Shown here: piece after piece, positions 1 to 8,806 of the stretch
Numbering within the stretch: position 1 is the stretch's first letter
How the letters are laid out: the number at the start of each line of letters is the position of its first letter
Assembly: GCA_946887105.1 (NCBI GenBank)
Contig: CAMPKJ010000001.1
Coordinates: 1-64,000, forward strand
Source of the DNA: an uncultured Acidobacteriota bacterium
GTDB taxonomy: Bacteria; Acidobacteriota; Thermoanaerobaculia; Gp7-AA8
Direction: 5' to 3'
DNA length: 64,000 nucleotides
Position numbers and translations under genes: made by a program
The notes under the pieces: generated by a model
What the model saw: only the letters and a program-made list of their open reading frames with translations
Database searches by the model: none
What the model was told of the DNA's origin: nothing

Positions 1-2
1 AG

Positions 3-1130
3 CCGTTGCTCGATACGTTCGTCGCCGCCGGCAGCATTCGCGCGGGGACGGTCTATGGAGACGGCGGCGCGGTGGTGGCGCAGAGCGGCACTTCATCCCT
101 CGACGCCGAACAGGACATTCGCTCGCTGCCTGGCGGCGGATCGCTGTCCATCGAACGGAGTGTCCCGGGCGGGACACGGGCGAGGGAAGCGGGCTTCGCG
201 ATCGCGGCGGCAGCGGTGATGGCCATCGTCGCCGCGCTGTTCATCGCCGGAATGATGCGCCGCCGCATCGGCCGGCTGCGCGTGCGCGTCGAGGAATCGC
301 TGAACGATCCGACGTCGGCGACGCGCCTCAGCGACGAAGCGGGCGCGCTGCAGCCGCTGGCGGTGACGCTCAACCGGCTGCTCGAGCAGACCCAGAAACG
401 CGACATCGTACTGCGCCGCAAGACCATGGAGCTGGAGTCGGCGAACAAGGAGCTGGAGTCGTTCGCCGCGACGGTCTCGCACGACCTGCGCGCGCCGGTC
501 GGCAGCATCGCCGGGTTCGCGCAGGCACTGGCCGAGGACTACGCGCCGAAACTGGACGAGACCGGGCGCGAGTGCGTGCACTGGATCCAGCACAGCGCGA
601 AGCAGATGTCGGAGCTCATCGAGGGGATGCTGCAGATGGCGCGGCTGGCGCGCGCGGAGGTGCTCCGCACGGAAGTCGATCTGTCCCGCATGGCGCGCGA
701 CATCGCCGATGGCTTGCAGCGCGCGAATCCGGAAAGAGACGTCGAATTCATCGTGCAGGAAGGGATCTTGGCGAATGGCGACGAGCGTCTGTTGCACGTC
801 GTGCTCGACAACCTCCTCGGCAACGCGTTCAAGTTCACCAGCAAGCGGCCGGGAGCGCGCATCGAAGTGGGCGCACGCATGGATTCGGGAGCGGCCACGT
901 TCTACGTCCGCGACAACGGCGCGGGTTTCGCACCCGAGCACGCCGCGAAGATGTTCCGTCCGTTCCAGCGGCTGCACTCCGAAAAGGAATTCAGCGGCAC
1001 GGGCATCGGGCTCGCGACCGTGCATCGCATCGTGGAGCGCCACGGCGGGCGGATCTGGGCGGAAGGCGAGCCGGGTAAAGGAGCCACGGTGTACTTCACG
1101 ACCGGGATCCCCGAGGAGTGGGCGGCATGA
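3..1130 (+). CDS. Sensor histidine kinase (5' end outside window)
   Basis: The frame is open to the left edge, so the N-terminus is missing. Numbering from the codon at base 6, one transmembrane helix lies at about residues 62-84, followed by a HAMP-like linker. A HisKA dimerisation domain follows, with the phospho-accepting His in SHDLRAP (about residue 159), then an HATPase domain with N box (DNLLGNAFKF), G1 (DNGAGF) and G2 (GTGIGLA). It should autophosphorylate and pass phosphate to a receiver. The next gene, a receiver-GGDEF protein, starts inside its stop codon (ATGA), so that is the likely partner. The sensory domain is probably extracytoplasmic and mostly not visible here. Confidence 0.93.
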   Translation, partial: PLLDTFVAAGSIRAGTVYGDGGAVVAQSGTSSLDAEQDIRSLPGGGSLSIERSVPGGTRAREAGFAIAAAAVMAIVAALFIAGMMRRRIGRLRVRVEESLNDPTSATRLSDEAGALQPLAVTLNRLLEQTQKRDIVLRRKTMELESANKELESFAATVSHDLRAPVGSIAGFAQALAEDYAPKLDETGRECVHWIQHSAKQMSELIEGMLQMARLARAEVLRTEVDLSRMARDIADGLQRANPERDVEFIVQEGILANGDERLLHVVLDNLLGNAFKFTSKRPGARIEVGARMDSGAATFYVRDNGAGFAPEHAAKMFRPFQRLHSEKEFSGTGIGLATVHRIVERHGGRIWAEGEPGKGATVYFTTGIPEEWAA

Positions 1131-2629
1131 CCGAACGTCCGCTGCGCCTGTTGCTCGTGGAGGATTCGGAACGCGACGCCGCGCACGTGATGCTCGCGTT
1201 GCGCCGCGGCGGCTGGGCGCCGGACATGCTGCGCGTGGAGACGCGCGAAGAGATGGCCGAGGCGCTGGAGAGCGGGCAGTGGGACGCGATCGTCAGCGAC
1301 TACGAGCTGCCGCGTTTCAGCGCACCCGACGCGCTGGCGCTGCTGCGGGCATCCGGCCGCGACATTCCGTTCATCGTCGTGACCGGCGCGATCGGAGAAG
1401 ACACGGCCGTGCGCCTGATGCGCGGCGGTGCGTCGGACTATCTCGTGAAGGACCGCATGGGGCGTCTGAACGCGGCGCTGGAGCGCGAGATCGGACAGGC
1501 GCACGAGCGCCGCGCGAAACGGCGTGCGGAGTCGCTGTTCCACGCCGTGCTCCGCGCGTCACCGCATCCGGCCGCGGTCGTCGACCGCGCCACCGGCATC
1601 GTCATCGACGGCAGCAACTCCCTCTCGCGCGATTTCCTCGGCGGCGCTCCGGTGCCGCGGAACACGAAACTGACCGACATCATCCAGACCTCGCTGCCCG
1701 AGCGAATCGATCAGCTGATCGCGCGCGGCTCCGGGACCGCGTTGCACATCGTCCACTACACGGCCGGGGTCGGACGCGTGGCGAACCTGCGCGTGTACGA
1801 CGTCGAGCACGACGGCAGTTCGTACGCATACGTGATCATCGAAGACGTCACCGAGCCGCACTACCTGAAGGCGGCATTCGATGCCATCCCGGATGCGGTG
1901 CTGGTCATCGGCGCCGACCAGCGCGTGCTCTACGCGAACCGCGCCGCGGAGCAGCTCTTCGGCGATCTCTATTTCGGCATGGACGTCGAGCCGCTGCTGG
2001 CGCGGCCGGAGCTGGAACGGCAATGGTGGCTGCGCCGGACGTCGCGCTACGACGAGCAGCGCATCGTCGTCGGCGGCCAGCCGCACGCCGCGGCCAGCAT
2101 GGTGTTCCGTTTCGCAGGCGAGCCCGACGCGTCGACGATCCTCACGCTGCACGACATCGCGGAAGAAGAGGAGCTGCAGCGCCTGGCGACTCATGACGCG
2201 CTCACCGGCACGCACAACGTGCGCTATTTCGCCGAGGTCTTTTCGCAATATCTCGCGCGCGGCGGAGCGCTGGCGCTGTTCGATCTCGATCACTTCAAGG
2301 GCATCAATGACCGGCTCGGACACGCCGCCGGTGATGCGGCCCTGGTTTCGTTCGCGAACGTGGTGCGCCACGAGCTACGCGCTGACGATCTGTTCGCGCG
2401 CCTCGGTGGCGACGAGTTCGCGGTAGTGATTGCGGAACGCGATCCTGCGCCGCAGCTGACGGCGATCTACGATCGCCTCGCCAGGACGTCGTTGAGCGTG
2501 TCGTGCGGAGTGACGGCGCTCGCGGCGCGCGACACGATCGAGAGCGCGAAGGCGCGTGCCGACCGCGCGCTCTACGAGGCCAAACGACAGGGGCGGGGGC
2601 GCTGGGTGGAAGTCCAGGTGGAAGTCTAG
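1127..2629 (+). CDS. Response regulator with GGDEF diguanylate cyclase output
   Basis: This 500-aa protein should make c-di-GMP from two GTP under phosphorylation control. An N-terminal receiver (residues 5-120) has acidic residues near 12-13, phospho-acceptor D58 and K108. The middle (about 140-330) looks like one or two PAS-type sensors. The C-terminal cyclase carries an intact GGDEF at 427-431. An RxxD product-inhibition site (RADD, 418-421) lies exactly five residues upstream. The ATG at 1127 overlaps the kinase stop and has an AGGAG-like ribosome site at 1113-1117; a GTG at 1118 is less likely. It converges with the EAL gene, overlapping it by 4 bp. Confidence 0.94.
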   Translation: MTERPLRLLLVEDSERDAAHVMLALRRGGWAPDMLRVETREEMAEALESGQWDAIVSDYELPRFSAPDALALLRASGRDIPFIVVTGAIGEDTAVRLMRGGASDYLVKDRMGRLNAALEREIGQAHERRAKRRAESLFHAVLRASPHPAAVVDRATGIVIDGSNSLSRDFLGGAPVPRNTKLTDIIQTSLPERIDQLIARGSGTALHIVHYTAGVGRVANLRVYDVEHDGSSYAYVIIEDVTEPHYLKAAFDAIPDAVLVIGADQRVLYANRAAEQLFGDLYFGMDVEPLLARPELERQWWLRRTSRYDEQRIVVGGQPHAAASMVFRFAGEPDASTILTLHDIAEEEELQRLATHDALTGTHNVRYFAEVFSQYLARGGALALFDLDHFKGINDRLGHAAGDAALVSFANVVRHELRADDLFARLGGDEFAVVIAERDPAPQLTAIYDRLARTSLSVSCGVTALAARDTIESAKARADRALYEAKRQGRGRWVEVQVEV

Positions 2630-3366
2630 GCGGACAGCGCGAACGTCCGCGCCTCATCCGCGCTCATCGGCGCGGCAAACCAGTCGCCCTGCATGAACCT
2701 CACCCCGAATGCCTTCAGCGTCTCCGCCGTCTCCGCGCAATCCACGCCTTCGGCCACGAGCTCCGCACCGAAATGCGACGCCAGATACACGAGGCTCGCG
2801 ATCACCGCCTGCCGGTTGCGATCCTGGTGACACGACTCGACGAAGTAGCGGTCCAGCTTCAGAAAATCGGGCCGCACGCCGAGGATCATCTTGAAGTTCG
2901 ATTGCCCGAGGCCGATGTCGTCGAGCGAGATGTGCATGCCGGAGTGACGGAGACGGTCGAGCGCGGCACCGAGCGCTGCGCCGTCCCATGACGGCGCGTG
3001 CTCGACGATCTCGACCGTCATCAGCGCGCAGCCCACTCCGTGTTCCTCCGCCGTCGCGCAGAGGAAGTCGGTGAAGCCGCGGTCGCGCACGAGCGTCGAC
3101 GCATGAACGTTCACGGTGAGATGCGTCTTCGGCGCATGCGCGAGTGCCGCCGCGACACAGGCGCGATCGACGACCGTCTCCTCGTGCTTGAGGCGGACGT
3201 ACTCGAACATCACTTGCGCCGACTCGAAGTTCGTCCCCTTCGGTCCGCGCGCGAGACACTCGAAACCCTGCAGCGCGGGCGCGCTCTCGAACGTCACGAT
3301 CGGCTGATAGACCGGCGTGATGCCGCCCGGCGCGAGGATCGCGTTCAGTGCGCGGTGCTCGCGCAT
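2626..3366 (-). CDS. EAL domain c-di-GMP phosphodiesterase
   Basis: A stand-alone 246-aa EAL domain, predicted to linearise c-di-GMP. The signature is ECL (36-38) rather than EAL. The other expected metal and catalytic residues are present: N86 (NVHAS), EIVE (119-122), the DD pair at 149-150, K170 (LKLDR), the Glu of EGVD near 206 and a QGD near 227. It is therefore probably active. Its ATG overlaps the stop of the receiver gene upstream (TGATG), so it is the last gene of a minus-strand operon: CPXCG protein, kinase, receiver, EAL. The receiver has no output domain, so EAL may be its functional output. Confidence 0.92.
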   Translation of the reverse strand: MREHRALNAILAPGGITPVYQPIVTFESAPALQGFECLARGPKGTNFESAQVMFEYVRLKHEETVVDRACVAAALAHAPKTHLTVNVHASTLVRDRGFTDFLCATAEEHGVGCALMTVEIVEHAPSWDGAALGAALDRLRHSGMHISLDDIGLGQSNFKMILGVRPDFLKLDRYFVESCHQDRNRQAVIASLVYLASHFGAELVAEGVDCAETAETLKAFGVRFMQGDWFAAPMSADEARTFALSA

Positions 3367-3779
3367 CAGTGCTCGAGCAGAGTCCGGGCGATGCTGGCGA
3401 TCTCCATCATCGCTTTGGGCTTGTGCAGGAACGCGTCGGCGCCGCGGTTGTACGACTCGCGCTCGATCTCCGGCGTGCCGAACGCGCTGAGCAGGATCAC
3501 GCGCGTGTCGGCGCAGCGGCGATGCACGTCGGAGACGATCTGCAGACCTTCCACGCCGCCGATGCCGGTCAGGCGGAGGTCGGCGATGACGAGGTCGTAG
3601 CGGTAGGCGGAGAGCAGCGCCTGCGCTTCCTCGAGCTCGTACGCCGAGTCGACGGCGTATCCGAGGCGCTCGAAGTAGCGTCGCATGGCCAGGACGATCA
3701 GATCCTCGTCATCGACGATGAGGATCCGTTCCGGCGCGTCAACTGCTCGGTCGATAGGTGGGTAGGCGGACAAGGACAA
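3366..3779 (-). CDS. Single-domain response regulator (receiver only)
   Basis: About 137 aa, all receiver: acidic cluster VDDED (22-26), phospho-acceptor D67 in IADLRL, T/S-type residue S98 and conserved K120 in LHKPK. There is no DNA-binding or enzymatic domain. The frame opens with TTG at 3779 (another TTG at 3773), giving about 40 bp overlap with the kinase gene upstream. No ATG is available before the receiver core, so translation is probably coupled to the kinase. It likely takes phosphate from that kinase and acts on the EAL enzyme downstream or on another protein. Confidence 0.88.
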   Translation of the reverse strand: MSLSAYPPIDRAVDAPERILIVDDEDLIVLAMRRYFERLGYAVDSAYELEEAQALLSAYRYDLVIADLRLTGIGGVEGLQIVSDVHRRCADTRVILLSAFGTPEIERESYNRGADAFLHKPKAMMEIASIARTLLEH

Positions 3780-5607
3780 CCGCCCCTCCTTGCTCGCCGT
3801 TGCATGCAGTCACGATGCCACCGTGCTCGTCCACGATGCGCTGGACGATCGAAAGGCCGAGTCCGGTCCCGCCGCGGCGGCGGGTGTAGAACGGCTGAAA
3901 AATGCGCGGCAGATCGTCCGCACCGAAGCCCGGCCCCTGATCGCGGACCAGCACGTCCAGCCGTTCGCCGTCGCAGCTCGCCTTCACGACCACCCGATCG
4001 CCGCCGCGCGAGTGCTGGATCGCATTGGCCAGCAGATTCTCGAACACCAGCGCCAGACGCGAGGCGTCCATCAAGACCATGCTCGAGTTCCCGTCGAGCT
4101 CCGCGTCGATCGCCACCTTCGCGTCGCGTGCCAGCGGCTGCGATGCCGCGATGGCCTGCGTCAGCACCGGGCGCAGATCGCCCGCCTTCATCTCCGTGCT
4201 CCACGTCCGTCCGTACGCGAGCAGACTCTCCGTGAGGCTCTGCAGCCGCGCGATCCAGGTCCGGAGCGCACCGGTGAGCTCGTGCCCCTCCGGACGCTCA
4301 TCGAGAATCTCGTCGAGGAGGTCGAGCGTCACCGACATCCCGAACAGAGGATTTTTGACCTCGTGCGCGACGCCGGCCACGAGCTCGCCGAGCGCGGCCA
4401 GTTGTTCGCCGCGCCGGACGGACTCCTGCAGCCGCGCGATCTCGGTGGTGTCGCGCATGGCGATCACCACGCGGTCGTCGTCGCCGGCCGCGAGCGGACT
4501 GGCGGTGACGTCCCAGCTTTTCTCGCCGCTGACGATTTGCGCGGTGCAGGTGAGGTGGCTGTCGCGCACGGCGGTGACGACGTCGCGCAAGGTCTTCCAC
4601 GGCTCGTCGTCACCGAGGGAGATCAGCGGCCGGCCCACCACTTCTTCGTACGTGCGGCCGGTGAGCTCTTGTGCGGTGCGATTCAGGCGCACCACTTCCG
4701 CGTTCGTGGTGACGAGCAGGATGGGCATGCTGATCGAGTCGACGGTCAGCAGCCACTCGGCGCCTTTGGTCGCGATCTGTTCGAGGAGTTGCCGGCGCTC
4801 GATGAGTCGCGCCAGAGCCGCGCCGGTGCGCGCCAGCATCCGCCGCGTCGGCTCGTTGATCGGACGGATCGAGTACGTGAAGAGCTCGAGCACGCCCGTG
4901 ACGCGATCGGCATCGACGAGCGGCGCGGCCACGACCGAGTGCAGCCCCGCCGCGGCGGCGAGCTCGGAACGGCCGACCATGCTTTCTTCGAGCATGTCCG
5001 CGATCCAGATCACGTTGCCGCCCGCCCACGCGCGTCCCGGCGTTCCTTCTCCGAGGCGGAACGAGAGGCTGCGCAGCCGCGGCGCGAGCTTCCGGCGCGA
5101 CTCCTCGGAATCGAACCACATCGCCTCGGCATGCAGGATGTCCTCGCCGCCGTCATTGACGATGCGCCACAGCGCGCCCGCGTCCCAGCGATCGGTGGCG
5201 CAGAGGAACTCCAGCGTCTTGGTGAGCACTTCATCGAGCGAATCGTTCGACGCGAAGAGGTGCATCAGCGCCAGCTCGATGGCGCGGTCGCTCCCTTCGC
5301 CGTCGTCCGCCGCCTCGCGTGCGGTGAACGCGACGCCTCCCGTGTCGACCGGCCGCGCGTGGATGGAAAACGTGCGCTCGATGCCGGCCGCGATCAGGCG
5401 AATGTTGGCCATGATCGAGTGGCCGCCCAGCGCGCGGCGTTGCAGTTCGGCGAGCTGCGGACCGCCTCCCTGGGCGATGTCGCGCTGCCATCGCTGGAAC
5501 GCGGAGTTCGACGCCACGACCACGCCGCCGGCATCGATCACCCAGACCGGATCGGGCGAGAGGTCGACGAGCGCATCGAGCATGGCGCGATGCACGAGCT
5601 GCGGCAT
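3739..5607 (-). CDS. Soluble PAS/GAF hybrid-sensing histidine kinase
   Basis: This 622-aa kinase has no obvious membrane helix, so it is predicted to sense cytoplasmic signals. An N-terminal PAS-like region (about 8-100) is followed by a GAF domain (about 110-275) and a second PAS (about 285-390). Then come HisKA with the phospho-His in HEVKNPLFG (H415) and an HATPase domain with DQGPGFG and GTGLGLS. The ATG at 5607 is the first in frame, though its ribosome site is weak. The downstream receiver overlaps its 3' end by about 40 bp. The HEVKNP form is typical of NtrB-like kinases. Confidence 0.93.
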   Translation of the reverse strand: MPQLVHRAMLDALVDLSPDPVWVIDAGGVVVASNSAFQRWQRDIAQGGGPQLAELQRRALGGHSIMANIRLIAAGIERTFSIHARPVDTGGVAFTAREAADDGEGSDRAIELALMHLFASNDSLDEVLTKTLEFLCATDRWDAGALWRIVNDGGEDILHAEAMWFDSEESRRKLAPRLRSLSFRLGEGTPGRAWAGGNVIWIADMLEESMVGRSELAAAAGLHSVVAAPLVDADRVTGVLELFTYSIRPINEPTRRMLARTGAALARLIERRQLLEQIATKGAEWLLTVDSISMPILLVTTNAEVVRLNRTAQELTGRTYEEVVGRPLISLGDDEPWKTLRDVVTAVRDSHLTCTAQIVSGEKSWDVTASPLAAGDDDRVVIAMRDTTEIARLQESVRRGEQLAALGELVAGVAHEVKNPLFGMSVTLDLLDEILDERPEGHELTGALRTWIARLQSLTESLLAYGRTWSTEMKAGDLRPVLTQAIAASQPLARDAKVAIDAELDGNSSMVLMDASRLALVFENLLANAIQHSRGGDRVVVKASCDGERLDVLVRDQGPGFGADDLPRIFQPFYTRRRGGTGLGLSIVQRIVDEHGGIVTACNGEQGGAVVLVRLPTYRPSS

Positions 5608-5670
5608 GGCCGGAGCACTTTCATGTCGCGTGCCTCCGGCAAGCTCGGCGGCGTGCGCGGGCCGCGGCAG

Positions 5671-5859
5671 CTATTCGTCGAGCGTCCGCAACGACGCACT
5701 CCAGTCGCCGTCGCGATCGCGCGTGACCTCGATCTGCCACGGCTGACAACACACCGGACAATCCTGCACGTACGACTGTCGCGACGCGCCGGCATCGTCG
5801 ACATCGAGATCCGCCGGCTCTCCGCAATACGGACACGACACGTGGATGAACTCGGTCAC
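5671..5859 (-). CDS. CPXCG motif small zinc-ribbon protein
   Basis: A 62-aa protein with two Cys pairs, CPYCG (residues 9-13) and CPVC (34-37), matching the small CPXCG-type zinc-ribbon family of unknown function. GTG at 5859 is the only sensible start, because the nearby ATG runs directly into a stop. It lies 63 bp upstream of the soluble histidine kinase on the same strand and may be co-transcribed with it. The family and metal binding are well supported; the role is unknown. Confidence 0.85.
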   Translation of the reverse strand: MTEFIHVSCPYCGEPADLDVDDAGASRQSYVQDCPVCCQPWQIEVTRDRDGDWSASLRTLDE

Positions 5860-5930
5860 GGGCTCATCTTAGCCTCGCCGTCTGGATCGAGCCATGCATC
5901 ACCGTCGCGATGTCTTTTTTAGGAGGAATC

Positions 5931-7487
5931 ATGCGTCGTTTCCGTGGCCCCTTCCTGGTCGTTCTCTCCTTCGCTCTGCTTCTCGTTCCTGTTGCCGCTG
6001 ATGGACAAACACTGGGCGCTGTACTCACCGGCGCCGCGGAGGTGCCGCCCAATACCAATCCCGGATTCGGCAACGCCACGGTGGTCTTCGACGCCGGACA
6101 CGAGAACATCGACGTCACGATTACGGTGAGCAATCTCGGCTCGCCCATCAACAACTTTCACATCCACGAAGCGCCTGCCGGCACGAACGGCCCGGTGGTG
6201 GTCGATCTGATCGGCCTCGGCGGTACGTTCGTCAACGGCACGATGACCGGCACGTTCCCGGTCGCCGCCGGCGTCGCGCAGCGGATGCTGCAGAACCCCG
6301 CCAATTTCTACGTCAACGTGCACACGGTGGCGCTGCCAGGCGGCGCCGTGCGCGGACAGCTGTCATTCGTCAGCGGCGGCGCGGTCACCTACGCGGCCGA
6401 ACTGCGCCCCGGCAATGAAGTCCCGCCGCCGGCCAGCAGTGCGTTCGGAAGCGCGTTCGTGACCTTCGATCCGATCAACAACGTCATCGCCTTCGAGACC
6501 AACACGTCGGGAATCGAGAATCCGACGATGGCGCACATCCATCGCGGTGCGGCCGGCGTGAACGGTCCGGTGGTCATCAACTTCGCGACCAGCCCCGCAC
6601 AGATCGCGGGCGGACGCGCCAGCGGAGCGGGACCGGTCACGACGTTCCAGAGCGGAAACCTGCTGCCTTCCGATCTGACCGCGCTCGCCAGTACTTCGAC
6701 GGCGGCCGGCTATTACGTGAACGTGCACTCCACCGCCGTCCCGAGCGGCGAAGTGCGCGGACAGCTCGTACCCGCGAACGAGTACGACATTCCGATCGCC
6801 GGACGCGTGACGAACGGACGCGGACAGACGTTCGTGACCGACGTGCGCGTGTTCAACCCGTCCTACACCGCGCCGGCCACGGCGCTGCTCGAGTATTTCC
6901 CGGCCGGCCTCGCCGGCAACGCCACGGCCGGCGAATCGATCGTGCTCAACATCGCGCCGCGCGCCACGGCGGTGCTCGACGACATCGCCGGCACCGGACA
7001 TCTGGACGTGGTCGGAACGATCGGCGCGTTGCGCGTGACCAGCGCGCATCCGGTGGCGGTCACTTCGCGCATCTATGTCGATCTGCGCGCCGAGCAGCAG
7101 GGGACGCTGGGCCAGTTCGTGCCGGCGATGCCGCGCTCCACGGCGATCCGCCGCGGTGTGATGCCGCATCTGCTGAACGAGGGCTTCCGCACCAACGTCG
7201 GGTTGTTCAATCCCGGTATCTCCGACGCAACGGTGCGTCTCGAGATGCACGACAGCAACGGCGGCTTGATCGGACAGCATGCGATGACGCTGGCGGCGCA
7301 ATCGCAGCAGCAGCGTTCCCTCGCCACGTACTTCCCGGACGCCGATCTCGGGGCTGCCGCGAATGTGACGCTCAGCTTTGATTCGAGCGCGCCGATCTTC
7401 GTCTACGCGGCAGTGAACGACAACGAATCGGGCGATGCGATGCTCGTCCCGGCGCAACTCGATACGGGGGTGGCGGCAGGGCAATAG
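5931..7487 (+). CDS. Secreted protein with two CHRD domains
   Basis: 518 aa with a signal peptide ending near VAADGQ (about residue 26). Two consecutive CHRD domains (about 27-145 and 150-280) show the HIHEA/HIHRG and YVNVHT/YVNVHS motifs, each closing on a VRGQL strand. The C-terminal 220 residues form a beta-rich module (IAGRVTN..., then VGLFNPG) also recognisable in the neighbouring DNRLRE protein. ATG 5931 is chosen because a perfect AGGAGG lies at 5921-5926; an upstream ATG at 5910 would bypass it. CHRD domains occur in extracellular proteins; no enzymatic role is implied. It converges with the next gene with a 4-bp gap. Confidence 0.88.
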   Translation: MRRFRGPFLVVLSFALLLVPVAADGQTLGAVLTGAAEVPPNTNPGFGNATVVFDAGHENIDVTITVSNLGSPINNFHIHEAPAGTNGPVVVDLIGLGGTFVNGTMTGTFPVAAGVAQRMLQNPANFYVNVHTVALPGGAVRGQLSFVSGGAVTYAAELRPGNEVPPPASSAFGSAFVTFDPINNVIAFETNTSGIENPTMAHIHRGAAGVNGPVVINFATSPAQIAGGRASGAGPVTTFQSGNLLPSDLTALASTSTAAGYYVNVHSTAVPSGEVRGQLVPANEYDIPIAGRVTNGRGQTFVTDVRVFNPSYTAPATALLEYFPAGLAGNATAGESIVLNIAPRATAVLDDIAGTGHLDVVGTIGALRVTSAHPVAVTSRIYVDLRAEQQGTLGQFVPAMPRSTAIRRGVMPHLLNEGFRTNVGLFNPGISDATVRLEMHDSNGGLIGQHAMTLAAQSQQQRSLATYFPDADLGAAANVTLSFDSSAPIFVYAAVNDNESGDAMLVPAQLDTGVAAGQ

Positions 7488-7491
7488 ATCG

Positions 7492-8784
7492 TCACCGCGG
7501 CCGCACGAACTCCACGGTCAACATCGGCCGCCGTGCTTCCGACTCTTCGCGACTGTCGAGCCGTTTCGCGGTCGCGAACGAGTTTTCGTTTCCCACGATC
7601 AGCCAGCCGAAGTTCGTGGCTGGCTGATCGAGCCATCCCTGGATGCGCGCGATCATCGCGACCGACGACTCCCACGTGAACGTTCCGGACGATCCGATCT
7701 GCGTGGTGGCGTCGGCAGTGGCGTCGAAGTCGCCGCCGGAATCGTTCCAGAACGCGCTCGGGAAAAAGCGGTGAAGCCACGTCGCATCGTTCGTCCTCGC
7801 GCTGGTGCCCGAGCCGTCGCGCGATGAGCCGGCGTTCGAGGTGCCCTCGCCCCAGTCGGCCTGCAGTCGATGCAGCGTGGCCGGTTGCGGTGCGGCGATC
7901 GTTTGCGAGACGCGCACGGTGAGCGTCGCGCGCGTGATGCGGCTGCCCGGCGGGATCTGCGAGGCCAGGTCGTACGCCATCACCGCGCGCCGAAGGGAGT
8001 TGCCCGACGTCGTGCCGATGAAGAGATGAGCTCCCTGCCCGTTGGAGATGTTGCCGCTGCTGCTTTCGAACAGCGTGTTGTCCTTCGACGGCGTGAGCAC
8101 GACCGTCTGCGGCTCGGGCGGCGGCGTGACGATCGACGGCGTGAATCGCACCGCGCGCCGGCGTTTCTGTCCCGCCTCCGGTCGCGGTACCGAGAACACC
8201 GCGGCGCCGCTGCGCGCATTGACGTCCCATCCGAAGACGAGCACGCCGTTCGGCGCGCGGAACGAGACGATGCCGGCCGGCATGCGCACGATGCGCGAAT
8301 CGCGCGCGGCTACGCGCACCGCGCGCTCGCCGTCCGGCATCGCGAGCGTCACCGTTGCCGCGACGTCGTCCGCGTTCGCGATGAAGACCTTGCTTTCCCA
8401 GCCGAGTTGATTCGCGGGAACGGCGGCGGCGAGCTCGCCCTCATCGACGGGTTGCGCGAGCAGCGGCAGCGAAATGGCCGCACGGCACGACGCGCAGCGG
8501 CTGGTGGCCGTCACGTGCAACGCGGCCGGCGATGTGATGCGCAGGACGCCCATGCCGCCGGCGACATCCGAGTGCGTGATCGTCTCGTGGGCGGCGAGCG
8601 CGATCTGCCGCATCGACGGCCTCCCATTGCCGAGGAATTCGATCGAGACGGTCGTGGGCTCGGAGGATGGATTCGCAATCCGTATTTCGGTCGTGGAGGA
8701 ACGGCCGGCGACCGGCAGGTACGCTTCCCCGGCAATCGCAGCACACGAAAGCAGCACACTGACAGCCGCCAACAGAGGTCTCAT
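7492..8784 (-). CDS. Secreted DNRLRE domain protein
   Basis: 430 aa from ATG 8784, which opens a clear signal peptide (MRPLLAAVSVLLSCAAIA); the open frame further upstream lies in the PPTase 3' region. The N-terminal half (about 20-220) is a beta-rich module starting YLPVAGRSS, similar in style to the C-terminus of the CHRD protein. The C-terminal half is a DNRLRE (disaggregatase-related) domain: SKDNTLFESSSGN, then RAVMAYDL with paired aromatic and Trp residues, ending in WLIVGNEN and a DSRE(E) strand. Such domains are extracellular binding or structural modules. Probably exported; the ligand is unknown. Confidence 0.82.
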   Translation of the reverse strand: MRPLLAAVSVLLSCAAIAGEAYLPVAGRSSTTEIRIANPSSEPTTVSIEFLGNGRPSMRQIALAAHETITHSDVAGGMGVLRITSPAALHVTATSRCASCRAAISLPLLAQPVDEGELAAAVPANQLGWESKVFIANADDVAATVTLAMPDGERAVRVAARDSRIVRMPAGIVSFRAPNGVLVFGWDVNARSGAAVFSVPRPEAGQKRRRAVRFTPSIVTPPPEPQTVVLTPSKDNTLFESSSGNISNGQGAHLFIGTTSGNSLRRAVMAYDLASQIPPGSRITRATLTVRVSQTIAAPQPATLHRLQADWGEGTSNAGSSRDGSGTSARTNDATWLHRFFPSAFWNDSGGDFDATADATTQIGSSGTFTWESSVAMIARIQGWLDQPATNFGWLIVGNENSFATAKRLDSREESEARRPMLTVEFVRPR

Positions 8785-8806
8785 CGCGATGCCTTGTGCG
8801 CAAATT

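Noticed and set aside
3790..5922. 710-codon frame on the + strand
   Set aside because: Antisense to the soluble histidine kinase; Arg/His/Asp-rich with no motif.
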